Shown here: positions 19,300-28,235 of the stretch, piece after piece
Numbering within the stretch: position 1 is the first letter of the stretch
How the letters are laid out: the number at the start of each line of letters is the position of its first letter
NCBI GenBank assembly: GCA_947489425.1
Contig: CANLDL010000004.1
Location: 186,001-250,000, forward strand
Length of the DNA stretch: 64,000 bases
DNA from: an uncultured Pseudomonadales bacterium
GTDB lineage: Bacteria; Pseudomonadota; Gammaproteobacteria; Pseudomonadales; Cellvibrionaceae
Direction of reading: 5' to 3'
Notes under the pieces: model-generated
Seen by the model: the letters and a program-made list of their open reading frames with translations, nothing else
Database searches by the model: none
Told to the model about the DNA's origin: nothing
Made by a program: the position numbers and the translations under genes

Positions 19300-20769
19300 A
19301 TGATGTCAGAAAAATTTAACTTATTTTCTTTTTCGGGAAAGATGAAAATACTGCACCTTAGCTGGATTGCATTCTTTATCACCTTTGTTGTGTGGTTTAA
19401 CCTTGCGCCTTTATTGCAGTATTTAAAAGCAGATTTAGGACTGACTACAGCACAAATTAAAACCTTACTTATTTTAAATGTTGCGTTAACTATTCCTGCC
19501 CGTGTGGTGATTGGCATGTTGACGGATAGGTATGGGCCACGACTTGTTTATTCTGCGCTATTGGCAATTTGTTCTATCCCTTGTTTTATGTTTGCCATGG
19601 CAGACACTTTTGCCCAAGCAGCTATTGCACGCTTTTTATTGGGTTTTATCGGTGCGGGCTTTGTGATTGGCATCCGCATGGTGTCTGAGTGGTTTCCTGC
19701 CAACGAGCTAGGAACCGCAGAAGGTATTTATGGTGGCTGGGGTAACTTTGGTTCTGCCGCTGCTGCATTTACCTTACCAACACTTGCACTTTGGTTAGGC
19801 GGTGAAGAAAATGGCTGGCGTTATGCCGTTGCTGTTACTGGCGTGATGAGCTTGTTGTTCTCATTTGTTTTTTATAAAAACGTGAGCGATACACCTAAAG
19901 GTTCAACGTACTTTCGCCCTAAAAGCATCGGCGCGATGGAAGTCACTAGCAAAGGCGATTTCTTCTTCTTACTAGTAATGAAAATACCCATGTATGCAGC
20001 CTTAGCACTGCTAGCATGGAAGTTATCCCCTTCGGGTATTGGTATGCTAAGTGCCTCGGTTGTTAACATTATTTATGTGGTACTTGTAGCGGTTTATATT
20101 CTAGAGGTTTATAAAGTATGGCAACTTAATAAAAATGTATTTGTTGAGCCTGTGCCTGAGTTACATCGTTATCAATTTAAACAAGTGGCAGTGCTCAATG
20201 TATTGTATTTTGCAACGTTTGGTTCTGAGTTAGCAGTTGTGTCGATGTTACCCTTATTTTTTGCCGAGACTTTTGAATTAACACCAGTGATTGCAGGTAT
20301 GGTTGCCTCGGCTTATGCATTTATGAATCTAATGTCGCGCCCAGCGGGTGGTTTAATCTCCGATAAATTTGGCCGTAAATCAACTTTGTTAATTTTGACC
20401 GGTGGCCTTGCCGTTGGTTACTTTTTAATGTCGCTAGTTGATAGTACTTGGGCTGTTTGGCTAGCGGTTGTGGCTGCGATGTTATGCTCCTTCTTTGTTC
20501 AGTCTGGCGAAGGTGCGGTATTTGCAGTAGTACCCTTAATTAAACGCCGCCTAACAGGTCAAATTGCTGGTATGACAGGTGCTTACGGAAACGTGGGTGC
20601 AGTGACTTACCTGACTATTTTAACTTTTGTTGATTACAGTACTTTCTTTATGGTAATTGCTGCGACTGCTGTTGTTGGTTTTGTTGCACTGTTATTTATG
20701 AGTGAGCCTTCTGGACAAATCGCAGAAGTGAAAGAAGATGGCTCGGTGGAGCTAATTAATGTTTCTTAG
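19300..20769 (+). CDS. narK: nitrate/nitrite transporter, MFS (NNP family)
   Basis: This 489-residue inner-membrane permease with ~12 helices belongs to the nitrate-nitrite-porter family. Both nitrate-signature glycine motifs are present: GGWGNFGSAAAAF in helix 5 and GAYGNVGAVTYLT in helix 11. MFS loop motifs DRYGPR and SDKFGRKS are also present. The start follows GAGAGTGA, and a second ATG sits directly after the first. Placed between nirBD and the phosphatase/kinase gene, it supplies nitrate to NasA. It could equally be called NasA-type or NrtP; there is no evidence for respiratory use. Confidence 0.93.
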   Translation: MMSEKFNLFSFSGKMKILHLSWIAFFITFVVWFNLAPLLQYLKADLGLTTAQIKTLLILNVALTIPARVVIGMLTDRYGPRLVYSALLAICSIPCFMFAMADTFAQAAIARFLLGFIGAGFVIGIRMVSEWFPANELGTAEGIYGGWGNFGSAAAAFTLPTLALWLGGEENGWRYAVAVTGVMSLLFSFVFYKNVSDTPKGSTYFRPKSIGAMEVTSKGDFFFLLVMKIPMYAALALLAWKLSPSGIGMLSASVVNIIYVVLVAVYILEVYKVWQLNKNVFVEPVPELHRYQFKQVAVLNVLYFATFGSELAVVSMLPLFFAETFELTPVIAGMVASAYAFMNLMSRPAGGLISDKFGRKSTLLILTGGLAVGYFLMSLVDSTWAVWLAVVAAMLCSFFVQSGEGAVFAVVPLIKRRLTGQIAGMTGAYGNVGAVTYLTILTFVDYSTFFMVIAATAVVGFVALLFMSEPSGQIAEVKEDGSVELINVS

Positions 20770-20797
20770 TATTTAGTTATCCTTAGACTATATTGGA

Positions 20798-20828
20798 TAG
20801 CACTGTGTAAAAGCAGTGCTATTTTTTT
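20798..20828 (+). terminator. rho-independent terminator after narK
   Basis: TAGCACTG (20798-20805) and CAGTGCTA (20814-20821) pair over 8 bp around an 8-base loop and are followed by seven T. The kinase/phosphatase gene 54 bases on is therefore read through or has its own promoter. Confidence 0.9.
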
Positions 20829-20881
20829 ATCGGTGTCTTTTAAGGTATGCTTAATTATTCACAACTTGGTTTCAAGTCTTT

Positions 20882-22618
20882 ATGGTTGCTGTCGATAAAA
20901 ATAAAAAATTAAAACTGAGCTTTGGCGGCTTTAGCTCTGCAGGCGTTAAAGAAGAAAATCAAGATGCCTTTGGGGCACTCGCTCCTAAGGGCAGTGCCAA
21001 CCATTTAAAGGGGGCAATTGCCTGTTTAGCCGATGGCGTTAGTTGTAGTGATAATGCACAGCAAGCGAGCCAAATGGCCGTATCGCAATTTGTAGAAGAT
21101 TATTTCTCGACGCCAGACACTTGGTCGGTACGCACGGCTGCTTCTAAAATTCTATCGTCCTTAAATGCGTGGTTATTTCATCATGGGCAGCAGGCATCCG
21201 CCCGCCATAATAGTTTGGTTACAACGTTTAGTAGTATTATTTTTAAGTCAAATACGGCGTATTTATTTCACGTGGGCGATAGCCGCATTTATCGCTATCG
21301 TGCTAATCAGCGGCTTGAATTATTAACGAGAGACCATGTACAGCAAAGCGGTAATCGTACTTTGTTAACGCGTGCCTTGGGTATGGATAGCCATTTAGAA
21401 ATTGATTACCAGCAAAAAAATATTGAGCAAGGCGATGTTTTTGTTTTAACCAGCGACGGTGTACATGAATTTGTCTCACCAGCAGAAATACGCCAAGCAA
21501 TAGAAGCGGGCAACGATTTTGAAGCGACTGCAAAAACTATTGTTGAGCATGCACTCAATAGCGGTAGCGATGATAACTTGACCTGCTTACTTGTTAGAGT
21601 TGATGAGTTACCCGTAGCCACTATCGATGAGGTACACCGTCAGCTGACAACGCTCGCGATCCCTCCGGTGATGGATGTGGGTATGAAGATCGACGGCTAT
21701 GAGGTCAAGCGTGTTATTCATAGTGGTACGCGTAGCCATATTTATCTGGTGCAGCATCCAGACCATAAGCTCCCCTATATACTTAAAGCACCTTCTGCTA
21801 ATTTCTCGGAGGATGCGCAATATTTAGAAGGGTTTATACGTGAGCAATGGATAGGCTTGCGGGTTAATCACGATGCTATTATGAAGGTGTACGCGCCCAA
21901 TAATGATAGCCAGTTTTTATATTTGTTAGCTGAGTATATCGAGGGTAAAACGCTACGTCAGTGGATGCACGACAATGATGAGCCAGTCTCGCTCGAGAAG
22001 ATGCGCGAAATTGTACAGGGTATTATTACTGGTTTGCGTGTCTTTAAGCGCATGGAGATGATCCATCGTGATTTAAAACCTGAGAATATAATGATTTGTA
22101 CCGATGGCAGTATTAAATTAATTGATTTTGGTACGGTAAAAGTTAATGGCTTAAACGAAATTACATCGGTGATTGGCGAAGAAATTCCTGTCGGTTCCGT
22201 TGACTATATTGCACCTGAATATTTATTGGATGGGCAAGCTGATCACCGGTCTGATATTTTTTCACTAGGGGTGATTATTTATGAAATGCTATCAGGTAAG
22301 TTACCTTACAGCATGAGCAATGCGCATCGTCGTATGCCCAAAAATAGTCAAGAATGGCGTTATAAACCTCTTGTTAAACATAATGAAAATATACCGATAT
22401 GGATTGACTGTGCCTTACAGAAAGCAACGGACCCTAATATAAAAAAGAGATACGATGCTTTGTCGGAATTTAGTGCTGATTTGTATGAGCCTAATATGAG
22501 CTTATTACAAAAACACCAGCAGGCTCCATTGCTTGAACGTAACCCAGTTTTTGTTTGGCAGAGTGTATCTACATTATTATTGTTAATTATTGTATTACAG
22601 TGGATTTTATTGTTTTAA
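20882..22618 (+). CDS. PP2C phosphatase / Ser-Thr protein kinase fusion, membrane-anchored
   Basis: This single 578-residue chain has a PP2C-type phosphatase at ~10-240 (ENQDAFGAL, LADGVSCSDNA, HVGDSRIYRYR, LTSDGVHEFVS, SDDNLTCLLVRV) and a eukaryotic-type kinase at ~275-530 (Lys in YILKAPS, HRDLKPENIM, DFGTVK, SVDYIAPEYLL, DIFSLGVIIYEML). One C-terminal helix (~555-576) anchors it with both enzymes in the cytoplasm. The glycine loop VIHSGTRSHIYLV is unusual but usable. Such fusions recur beside assimilatory nitrate genes in marine gammaproteobacteria, so control of nitrate uptake or reduction by reversible phosphorylation is a reasonable inference. It is separated from narK by a terminator. 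Confidence 0.9.
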   Translation: MVAVDKNKKLKLSFGGFSSAGVKEENQDAFGALAPKGSANHLKGAIACLADGVSCSDNAQQASQMAVSQFVEDYFSTPDTWSVRTAASKILSSLNAWLFHHGQQASARHNSLVTTFSSIIFKSNTAYLFHVGDSRIYRYRANQRLELLTRDHVQQSGNRTLLTRALGMDSHLEIDYQQKNIEQGDVFVLTSDGVHEFVSPAEIRQAIEAGNDFEATAKTIVEHALNSGSDDNLTCLLVRVDELPVATIDEVHRQLTTLAIPPVMDVGMKIDGYEVKRVIHSGTRSHIYLVQHPDHKLPYILKAPSANFSEDAQYLEGFIREQWIGLRVNHDAIMKVYAPNNDSQFLYLLAEYIEGKTLRQWMHDNDEPVSLEKMREIVQGIITGLRVFKRMEMIHRDLKPENIMICTDGSIKLIDFGTVKVNGLNEITSVIGEEIPVGSVDYIAPEYLLDGQADHRSDIFSLGVIIYEMLSGKLPYSMSNAHRRMPKNSQEWRYKPLVKHNENIPIWIDCALQKATDPNIKKRYDALSEFSADLYEPNMSLLQKHQQAPLLERNPVFVWQSVSTLLLLIIVLQWILLF

Positions 22619-22725
22619 GCCTTTGTCATAAGAATCCCGCCTTTCTTATTAAATAGATGTCTTTATCTGGCTCCATCCGCAACTCTCTCTATTACGCCAG
22701 TGATTAATTGTGTTGGCTTCTGTTA

Positions 22726-22759
22726 TTATTTGAGCAGATATAAATATGAGCTCAAATAA
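22726..22759. promoter_or_regulatory. perfect 10-bp inverted repeat before the MerR-type gene
   Basis: TTATTTGAGC (22726-22735) and GCTCAAATAA (22750-22759) are exact reverse complements with 14 bases between, including TATAAAT that could be a -10 element. It ends 24 bases before the regulator gene, so it probably is its operator. The spacing is wider than in classical MerR dyads. Confidence 0.6.
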
Positions 22760-22783
22760 CTCACATAAAAACGTCCAGCAAAT

Positions 22784-23173
22784 ATGCATAAAATAGGTCA
22801 GGTGGCGCATTTATTAAATATTAGTATTGATACATTGCGCTATTACGAAAAAATACAATTATTGGTGTCGATCAAACGTACATCGGGTGGTGTTCGGCTT
22901 TATAGCGATGATGATTTGTCGCGTATTCAATTTATACAGCATGCCCAAAAAATGGGGTTTAGCTTAGAGGATATAAAGCAATTATTGTGTTTTCGTGACT
23001 CTCCTACGACGGCAAAGCCACAGGTAAGAGAGCTTGTGGGAGAAAAGCTCGCGGCAATCGAAGCGCATATCGAAAAGCTAACAGTATTGCGGGATGAGTT
23101 AACCCAGCTAGTTGACCAATGCCAAAAGAGTACTGGTGCTTGCCCAATACTTAAAAAATTTGAAAAGCCTTGA
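22784..23173 (+). CDS. MerR family transcriptional regulator (ZntR/CadR-like)
   Basis: This 129-residue regulator has an N-terminal winged helix (MHKIGQVAHLLNISIDTLRYYEK, then SGGVRLYSDDDLSRI), a mid region with MGFSLEDIKQLL, and a dimerisation coiled coil. Its C-terminal metal-loop-like segment, CQKSTGACPIL, has two Cys, with another Cys in LLCFRD. This layout is like the heavy-metal sensors ZntR, CadR and PbrR, though the His/Cys pattern does not identify the metal. It probably controls itself and the DUF4396 gene 50-70 bases downstream through the inverted repeat in front. Confidence 0.85.
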   Translation: MHKIGQVAHLLNISIDTLRYYEKIQLLVSIKRTSGGVRLYSDDDLSRIQFIQHAQKMGFSLEDIKQLLCFRDSPTTAKPQVRELVGEKLAAIEAHIEKLTVLRDELTQLVDQCQKSTGACPILKKFEKP

Positions 23174-23241
23174 ATCTGGAGCTAACTCTAGGTATTTAAT
23201 AGGTGTCTTAGTAAATAGCCTAATAAATGTGGATCAATATC

Positions 23242-23691
23242 ATGTCTCAAACAACCACTTTGTCTTCTATCGATTGGACGTGTAAACCGACTTGGCGACG
23301 CTCGGCCTATAACACTATGTGGTGCCTTATTGGCTGTGCTATAGGTGATCTAGGGACTATTTTAGCGTTCCAGATTTGGGCACCAGAAACTCCCACTCTA
23401 GTGGTGATGAGCCTAGCGATTATGAATGGCCTGCTAACCAGCATTTTGTTGGAGACCATATTATTAAGTCGCTCGATGGCCTTGGTAGCAGCACTAAAAA
23501 CTGCATTGGGGATGAGCTTGGTGAGTATGATAGCAATGGAAATTGCTATGAATGTCACGGACTATGTACTAGTGGGTAAAGCGGCCCTCACATGGTGGTC
23601 TGTAGGGCCTAGCTTATTAGCCGGTTTTTTAACGCCTTGGCCTTATAATTATTGGCGCTTAAAAAAATATGGTAAAGGTTGTTGCCACTAA
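23242..23691 (+). CDS. DUF4396 membrane protein
   Basis: ATG 23242 is preferred because it starts the hydrophilic MSQTTTLSSIDW stretch; ATG 23227 is five codons upstream. The 149-residue protein has four hydrophobic segments. It carries the conserved CLIGCAIGDLGTILAF, GLLTSILLET, a helix with MIAMEIAMNVTD, and SLLAGFLTPWPYNYW of the DUF4396 family, ending in GKGCCH. The acidic and Met residues inside helices and the Cys/His tail, together with a metal-sensor-like regulator next door, suggest metal handling. That is inference; the family has no established function known to me. Confidence 0.75.
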   Translation: MSQTTTLSSIDWTCKPTWRRSAYNTMWCLIGCAIGDLGTILAFQIWAPETPTLVVMSLAIMNGLLTSILLETILLSRSMALVAALKTALGMSLVSMIAMEIAMNVTDYVLVGKAALTWWSVGPSLLAGFLTPWPYNYWRLKKYGKGCCH

Positions 23692-23725
23692 TCGGCAGTT
23701 GGTATCCAAGTAGTGTTAACAGGCC

Positions 23726-24565
23726 CTAGGCAACCTGGCTTTTTTTATCGATGTTACTTTTTTTTTGAGCGTTACTAATCGGCTCGACCTTGCGTTGTTT
23801 TTCATACAAAAAGCGTAGTACCTCTGTGCGATAGTCGTTGTATTGTTTGTCGTCGGCAAGGGCTAGTCGATCTCGGGGGCGCTCAAGGTCAATTGTTAAT
23901 ATCTCACCAATGGTTGCGGCAGGCCCATTGGTCATCATCACAATACGATCAGATAGCAACACTGCTTCGTCTACATCGTGGGTAATCATAATAATCGTGT
24001 TACCCAGCTTTTCTTGTATTTCCATTACTGAGTCTTGTAGGTGCGCACGTGTTAATGCATCGAGTGCACCAAAGGGCTCGTCCATTAATAGTACTTTAGG
24101 TTGCATTGCTAGAGCACGTGCAATACCTACGCGTTGTTTCATGCCGCCCGATATTTCATCGGGGCGTTTGTGCATGGCGTGCTCCATATGCACGAGCTCT
24201 AGGTTGTGCTCAATCCAGTCCTTCATTTCTTGTTTGGTTTTGGTTTTTTTAAACACCTGTTTAACAGCAAGCTCAACATTTTGGTAAGCGCTCAGCCAAG
24301 GGAGTAGCGAATGGTTTTGGAATACCACTGCACGTTCAGGCCCGGGTTCGTTAACTTCTTTCCCTTCTAATATAACGCCGCCCTCAGTGGCTTGATAAAG
24401 CCCTGCGATAATATTAAGTACGGTAGATTTACCACAGCCAGAGTGTCCAATAAGCGATACAAACTCTCCCTGCTTTATGTGTAGGTTAACGTTATCCAGT
24501 GCTTTAAATGGCCCTTTGGGTGTGGGAAATTCAATACTTGCTTGAGATATTTCTAAAAAGCTCAT
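23726..24565 (-). CDS. nrtD: nitrate ABC transporter, ATP-binding protein
   Basis: This 279-residue ATPase has Walker A GHSGCGKST, Q-loop VVFQNHSLLPWL, signature ISGGMKQRVGIARALA, Walker B VLLMDEPFGALDA and H-loop ITHDVDEAVLL. The GPERAVVFQNHSLLPWLSAY and DEAVLLSDRIVMMTNGPAA segments are typical of the NrtD/NasD/SsuB-TauB group. As the third gene of the leftward nrtA-nrtB-nrtD unit it powers nitrate uptake. It is a single-domain type without the C-terminal NrtA-like domain of cyanobacterial NrtC. It converges with the DUF4396 gene 34 bases away. Confidence 0.93.
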   Translation of the reverse strand: MSFLEISQASIEFPTPKGPFKALDNVNLHIKQGEFVSLIGHSGCGKSTVLNIIAGLYQATEGGVILEGKEVNEPGPERAVVFQNHSLLPWLSAYQNVELAVKQVFKKTKTKQEMKDWIEHNLELVHMEHAMHKRPDEISGGMKQRVGIARALAMQPKVLLMDEPFGALDALTRAHLQDSVMEIQEKLGNTIIMITHDVDEAVLLSDRIVMMTNGPAATIGEILTIDLERPRDRLALADDKQYNDYRTEVLRFLYEKQRKVEPISNAQKKSNIDKKSQVA

Positions 24566-24628
24566 AAGTTTCTCTCTTTGTCTCTCATCTAATCCAATTA
24601 GTTTTGGTATATACGTGGTGCTTTATGC

Positions 24629-25627
24629 CTAGCGGATAACGCTAGATTTGTCCCAACTAACTACACGCTGTATTAATAAAATAATTCTATCGAGTAAGAA
24701 TCCAATAAATCCAATCACTAAAATTGCAACCATAATGCGGCCCAGTGAATTCGAACTACCGTTTTGAAACTCATCCCAGACAAATTTTCCAAGCCCTGGG
24801 TTTTGTGCGAGCATCTCTGCGGCAATTAGTACCATCCAAGCAATACCAATTGATAAGCGCAGACCCGTAAAGATCATTGGGATAGCAGAGGGAATGACAA
24901 TTTTGTAGACGTGGGTTAGCCAGTTTAATCGCAGTACTTGGCTGACATTAACCAAATCTTTAGGCACAGCAGCAACACCTACAGCTGTGTTGATGAGCGT
25001 GGGCCACAGAGAGCAAAGAGAGACAGTAATCATCGACACTAAAAAAGATTTAGAGACACTGGGGTTGTCGCTGACATAAACAGCACTGACGACCATAGTC
25101 ACTAAGGGTAACCATGCTAGTGGCGATACAGGTTTTAGCGTTTGAATAATAGGGTTAATGGCGGAATAAATATTGGCACTTAAACCAATAATAATACCGA
25201 GAGGGATTGCAATAAAACTCGCTACTAAAAACCCACAGAGTACTGTCCAAAGGCTAGTAAGAATCTGGTCGAAAAAGGTTGTACGACTTTTGTAAGTGCG
25301 CCACTTAACTTTAGCGTCAGGGTTTTTAGCGAGCTTCTTTTCATTGCGTACTTTTTGTCGCTCGTATTTTTTAGCTACATTAGCGCGTTCTTCTTTATGC
25401 TCAGCAACCAGGGTTTGAAATTGTGTAGTGACCTCACTAGGTCCAGGAAAATTGCCAAGGGAGGTCACTATATTATTAGCAGCAAATTGCCATAATAAAA
25501 GAAAGCACAAAAATCCAAGTACAGGTAGGCCAATAGCTTTTAATAAATTGGCAATTTGGTCTTGGGTGATACCACCTTCAAAGTAAGAGCTAACTGCTTG
25601 TCTGGGTGCTTGTAAAAAAGAAAGCAT
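24629..25627 (-). CDS. nrtB: nitrate ABC transporter, permease
   Basis: The 332-residue permease has the first helix at ~32-50, then a highly charged cytoplasmic or periplasmic segment at ~75-112 (rich in Lys/Glu/Arg). The BPD_transp_1 core follows, with the EAA-like loop ending LVNVSQVLRLNWLTHVYKIV and IPMIFTGLRLSIGIAWMVLIAAEM. The charged insertion is known in proteobacterial NrtB/NasE-type permeases and is absent from TauC/SsuC. It lies 63 bases from nrtD, and 116 bases with a strong hairpin separate it from nrtA. Confidence 0.93.
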   Translation of the reverse strand: MLSFLQAPRQAVSSYFEGGITQDQIANLLKAIGLPVLGFLCFLLLWQFAANNIVTSLGNFPGPSEVTTQFQTLVAEHKEERANVAKKYERQKVRNEKKLAKNPDAKVKWRTYKSRTTFFDQILTSLWTVLCGFLVASFIAIPLGIIIGLSANIYSAINPIIQTLKPVSPLAWLPLVTMVVSAVYVSDNPSVSKSFLVSMITVSLCSLWPTLINTAVGVAAVPKDLVNVSQVLRLNWLTHVYKIVIPSAIPMIFTGLRLSIGIAWMVLIAAEMLAQNPGLGKFVWDEFQNGSSNSLGRIMVAILVIGFIGFLLDRIILLIQRVVSWDKSSVIR

Positions 25628-25682
25628 GGTGAATCCTATTTTTTATTTCAATTGTTTTTTCTTTATTAAGAATAAAGCAAGT

Positions 25683-25732
25683 AATAAAAGCCGTTGTTTT
25701 TATTATTTTTATGGTAAACAACGGCTTTTATT
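25683..25732 (-). terminator. 17-bp perfect hairpin between nrtA and nrtB
   Basis: The arms 25683-25699 and 25716-25732 are exact reverse complements (core AAAGCCGTTG / CAACGGCTTT) with a 16-base loop. On the minus strand it starts 11 bases past the nrtA stop, and the left arm supplies an A/T-rich end. It should terminate part of the transcripts or protect the nrtA 3' end, so that the binding protein is made in excess over permease and ATPase. Confidence 0.8.
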
Positions 25733-25743
25733 TATTCTTTAAT

Positions 25744-27123
25744 CTATAACACTTGTTTTGCTTTCAAACCGATAGAGAATTTATTGATGTAGTCATTGGG
25801 TTTATTGCCGTCATAAATAATATCGTCAATAAATGTATCTTGTGGTGGTTTAAAGCCGGTTTCGGTGCCAAAGTTAGGAAAGTCTTTAATGTCGGCTTCG
25901 CCTTCTTCTATTAAAGATTTTGCAGCGATAGTATATAAGTCAGCTCTGTACACATCGGCGGCAACTTTTTTGTACCATGCATCATCTTTGTCTTCAGATA
26001 TTTGCCCCCAACGACGCATTTGAGTTAGGTACCAAATTGCATCTGAGTAGTAAGGGTAAGTCGCGTTGTAACGGAAGAATACGTTGAAGTCAGGGATGTC
26101 GCGCTTATCGCCTTTCTCGTATTCGAAAGTTCCTGTCATAGAGTTGGCAATAACGTCGTAGTCTGCACCCACGTAGTAAGGCTTTGATAAATACTTAACA
26201 GCCTCTGGGCGGTTGGCATTGTTATCAGCATCTAACCACATCGCTGCACGTATTAATGCACGCACTACAGCGGTTGTTGTATCTGGGTATTTTTCGGCAA
26301 ACTCTTTAGTAATGCCAAAGACTTTTTCTGGGTTATTTTTCCAAATCTCGTAGTCGGTAATAACGGGTACACCAATACCTTTAAATACGGCTTGTTGATT
26401 CCAAGGCTCACCTACGCAGTAACCGTAAATCGTGCCGGCCTCGAGTGTTGATGGCATTTGTGGGGGTGGTGTTACCGATAAAAATGCCTCGGCGTCAATT
26501 TGACCTTTGGTATCGCCTTTATGTGGTGCATAAAAACCTGGGTGAATACCACCGGCGGCTAACCAATAACGTAATTCGTAGTTGTGCGTAGATACGGGGA
26601 ATACCATGCCCATATTAAAAGGTTTACCCGATTCATTGTAAGAATCGACAACGGGTTTTAGGTAGTCTGCTTTAATTGGATGAACGGGTTTGCCGTTTTC
26701 GTGGGGTATATTTGCTTTCATTTCACCCCATACTTTATTAGAAACGGTAATCGCATTACCATTTAGATCCATACTAAAGGGGGTAATGATATCGGCTTTA
26801 GTACCGTAGCCAATAGTTGCCGCAAGTGGCTGACCTGCAAGCATGTGCGCGCCGTCTAGTTGGCCATCGATGACGCCGTTTAATAATACCTTCCAGTTTG
26901 CTTGTGCTTCTAGTTCAACCTCTAGGCCTTCGTCTTCAAAGTAACCAAGCTCTTTGGCGATAGCTAGCGGTGCCATATCGGTTAACTTAATAAAGCCAAA
27001 TTTCAATTCGGTTTTTTCTGGTTCAAGTGCGAAACCAATAGGAGAGAAAGATAAAATAGCAACGCTTGATAATAGTGCGGGTAGCTTCGATAAGCGCTTA
27101 TTTATCACCGATAGTAAAGTCAT
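25744..27123 (-). CDS. nrtA: nitrate ABC transporter, substrate-binding protein
   Basis: This 459-residue protein of the NrtA/CmpA family has a signal peptide ([20 protein letters not shown]). The binding domain begins [31 protein letters not shown] and contains [37 protein letters not shown] (as [13 protein letters not shown] here), [17 protein letters not shown] and WPQMR-like QMRRWGQI. It captures nitrate (and probably nitrite) in the periplasm for NrtB/NrtD. The N-terminus carries no lipobox, unlike cyanobacterial NrtA. It is first in the operon, under a sigma54 element 27 bases or so from the start codon. Confidence 0.94.
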   Translation of the reverse strand: MTLLSVINKRLSKLPALLSSVAILSFSPIGFALEPEKTELKFGFIKLTDMAPLAIAKELGYFEDEGLEVELEAQANWKVLLNGVIDGQLDGAHMLAGQPLAATIGYGTKADIITPFSMDLNGNAITVSNKVWGEMKANIPHENGKPVHPIKADYLKPVVDSYNESGKPFNMGMVFPVSTHNYELRYWLAAGGIHPGFYAPHKGDTKGQIDAEAFLSVTPPPQMPSTLEAGTIYGYCVGEPWNQQAVFKGIGVPVITDYEIWKNNPEKVFGITKEFAEKYPDTTTAVVRALIRAAMWLDADNNANRPEAVKYLSKPYYVGADYDVIANSMTGTFEYEKGDKRDIPDFNVFFRYNATYPYYSDAIWYLTQMRRWGQISEDKDDAWYKKVAADVYRADLYTIAAKSLIEEGEADIKDFPNFGTETGFKPPQDTFIDDIIYDGNKPNDYINKFSIGLKAKQVL

Positions 27124-27159
27124 AACGATTCCTTAAATAGTGAGGGATGTACGCCCTAA

Positions 27160-27175
27160 CGCAATATGTTTGCCA
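27160..27175 (-). promoter_or_regulatory. sigma54 promoter of nrtABD
   Basis: Read on the minus strand this is TGGCAA-ACATA-TTGCG, with GG-N10-GC spacing and one mismatch in each half. Transcription would begin near 27150, ~27 bases before the nrtA start. Confidence 0.75.
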
Positions 27176-27270
27176 ACTTTTTTATTTAACTTAATTGCCA
27201 TATAAAACAATGGCTTACGATCTTTGTAGGTGATTCGTTCTGATTCCTTTGAAAAAGGATAGGTTTTGTG

Positions 27271-27287
27271 TGCACACAGATGGTGCA
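27271..27287 (-). promoter_or_regulatory. NtrC-type binding site upstream of nrtA
   Basis: TGCACA-CAGAT-GGTGCA departs from the NtrC consensus (TGCACC-N5-GGTGCA) at one position only. It is centred ~112 bases upstream of the sigma54 element. A second, half-kept copy (TGCACCA) lies at 27304-27310. Confidence 0.75.
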
Positions 27288-27373
27288 TACTAAAGAATTA
27301 AAATGCACCAATATGAAAACCTATATAAAGAGAGTAAATTGTATGGCATTATTTTCCTACTAATAAAAATAAG

Positions 27374-28186
27374 GTGCTTATCATTTACCGTTTAAATAAA
27401 AAAACTGCCGTAAAGGTTGGCAAGTTCGTTGCGGCTATCGTTGCAACGATGATATTGATGTTTAGTTTGTATTTTTATTTTACTGCTGCATTAGTGAGTC
27501 GTGCGGATGAATTTTTCCAATCGATTAAAAATAGGTCGGCAGAGCAAAGCATGGCTTACTTATCTGCCGATTTTAAAAAACAAGTGCCCCCGGATATTTT
27601 TAAGCAATATATAGAAACAACAGATTTGGTTGAGTATAAATCTTCTAGCTGGACATCACGCTCGATTAAATCAAACCGTGGGAGTTTAGCGGGTATAGTA
27701 AAAACCAAATATGCATCTTTGCCAGCAACTATTACTTTTGTAAAAGAACAAGAGCAATGGAAGATATATTCACTGCAAATACGTAGCCAAGAATCGCAAG
27801 ATAATAAAGAGAATCGGGAACTCCCCAAAGAACAAGAGCAACTGCTTTTATCTAACAATACAATTAAAATATTTATCGAGTCAGTTAAACAAAAAAGTAT
27901 GCAGCATTTATATGAGACTAGCGCGGCTATATGGCAAAAGCATGTCAATGTAAGTGAACTTGATACAGCCTTTGCTAGTTTTTATAAAGAAGAGCCTAGT
28001 TTATTAGAGCAAGTGACTAGGAGGCAGCCAGTGTTTGAGCATCGAGCTAAACTAGATGATGAAGGTTTTATGCTAATTGCTGGCCATTATCAATTAGATG
28101 AGCAGCTATTGAGTTTTAAACAGCGTTATATTTATGAAGCTCTCGGCTGGAGCTTGGTTGGTTTGGATATTAAGTTGATCAAATAA
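27374..28186 (+). CDS. hypothetical membrane-anchored protein
   Basis: A GTG start at 27374 gives a 270-residue protein with a basic N-terminus and one membrane helix (~17-40); an ATG at 27449 is inside that helix and less likely. The rest is a soluble, probably periplasmic domain in which two similar halves can be seen (each roughly SADEFFQSIKNRSAEQSMAY, then a strand-rich part with TFVKEQEQWKIYSLQI; and later FIESVKQKSMQHLYE, then RYIYEALGWSLVGLDI). That is the look of two NTF2/SnoaL-like (DUF4864/DUF3887-type) domains in tandem. Divergent from nrtA across the NtrC sites, with no evident link. Function unknown. Confidence 0.6.
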   Translation: MLIIYRLNKKTAVKVGKFVAAIVATMILMFSLYFYFTAALVSRADEFFQSIKNRSAEQSMAYLSADFKKQVPPDIFKQYIETTDLVEYKSSSWTSRSIKSNRGSLAGIVKTKYASLPATITFVKEQEQWKIYSLQIRSQESQDNKENRELPKEQEQLLLSNNTIKIFIESVKQKSMQHLYETSAAIWQKHVNVSELDTAFASFYKEEPSLLEQVTRRQPVFEHRAKLDDEGFMLIAGHYQLDEQLLSFKQRYIYEALGWSLVGLDIKLIK

Positions 28187-28235
28187 ATTATTTTTATCAT
28201 TAATAACTAGCTGTATATATTAAGGAGCTAAAGGA

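Noticed and set aside
23712..23747. Terminator between nrtD and the DUF4396 gene (CAGG...CCTG before a T tract)
   Set aside because: Only a 4-bp stem with a 10-base loop is possible, although the T tract is good; too weak to list.
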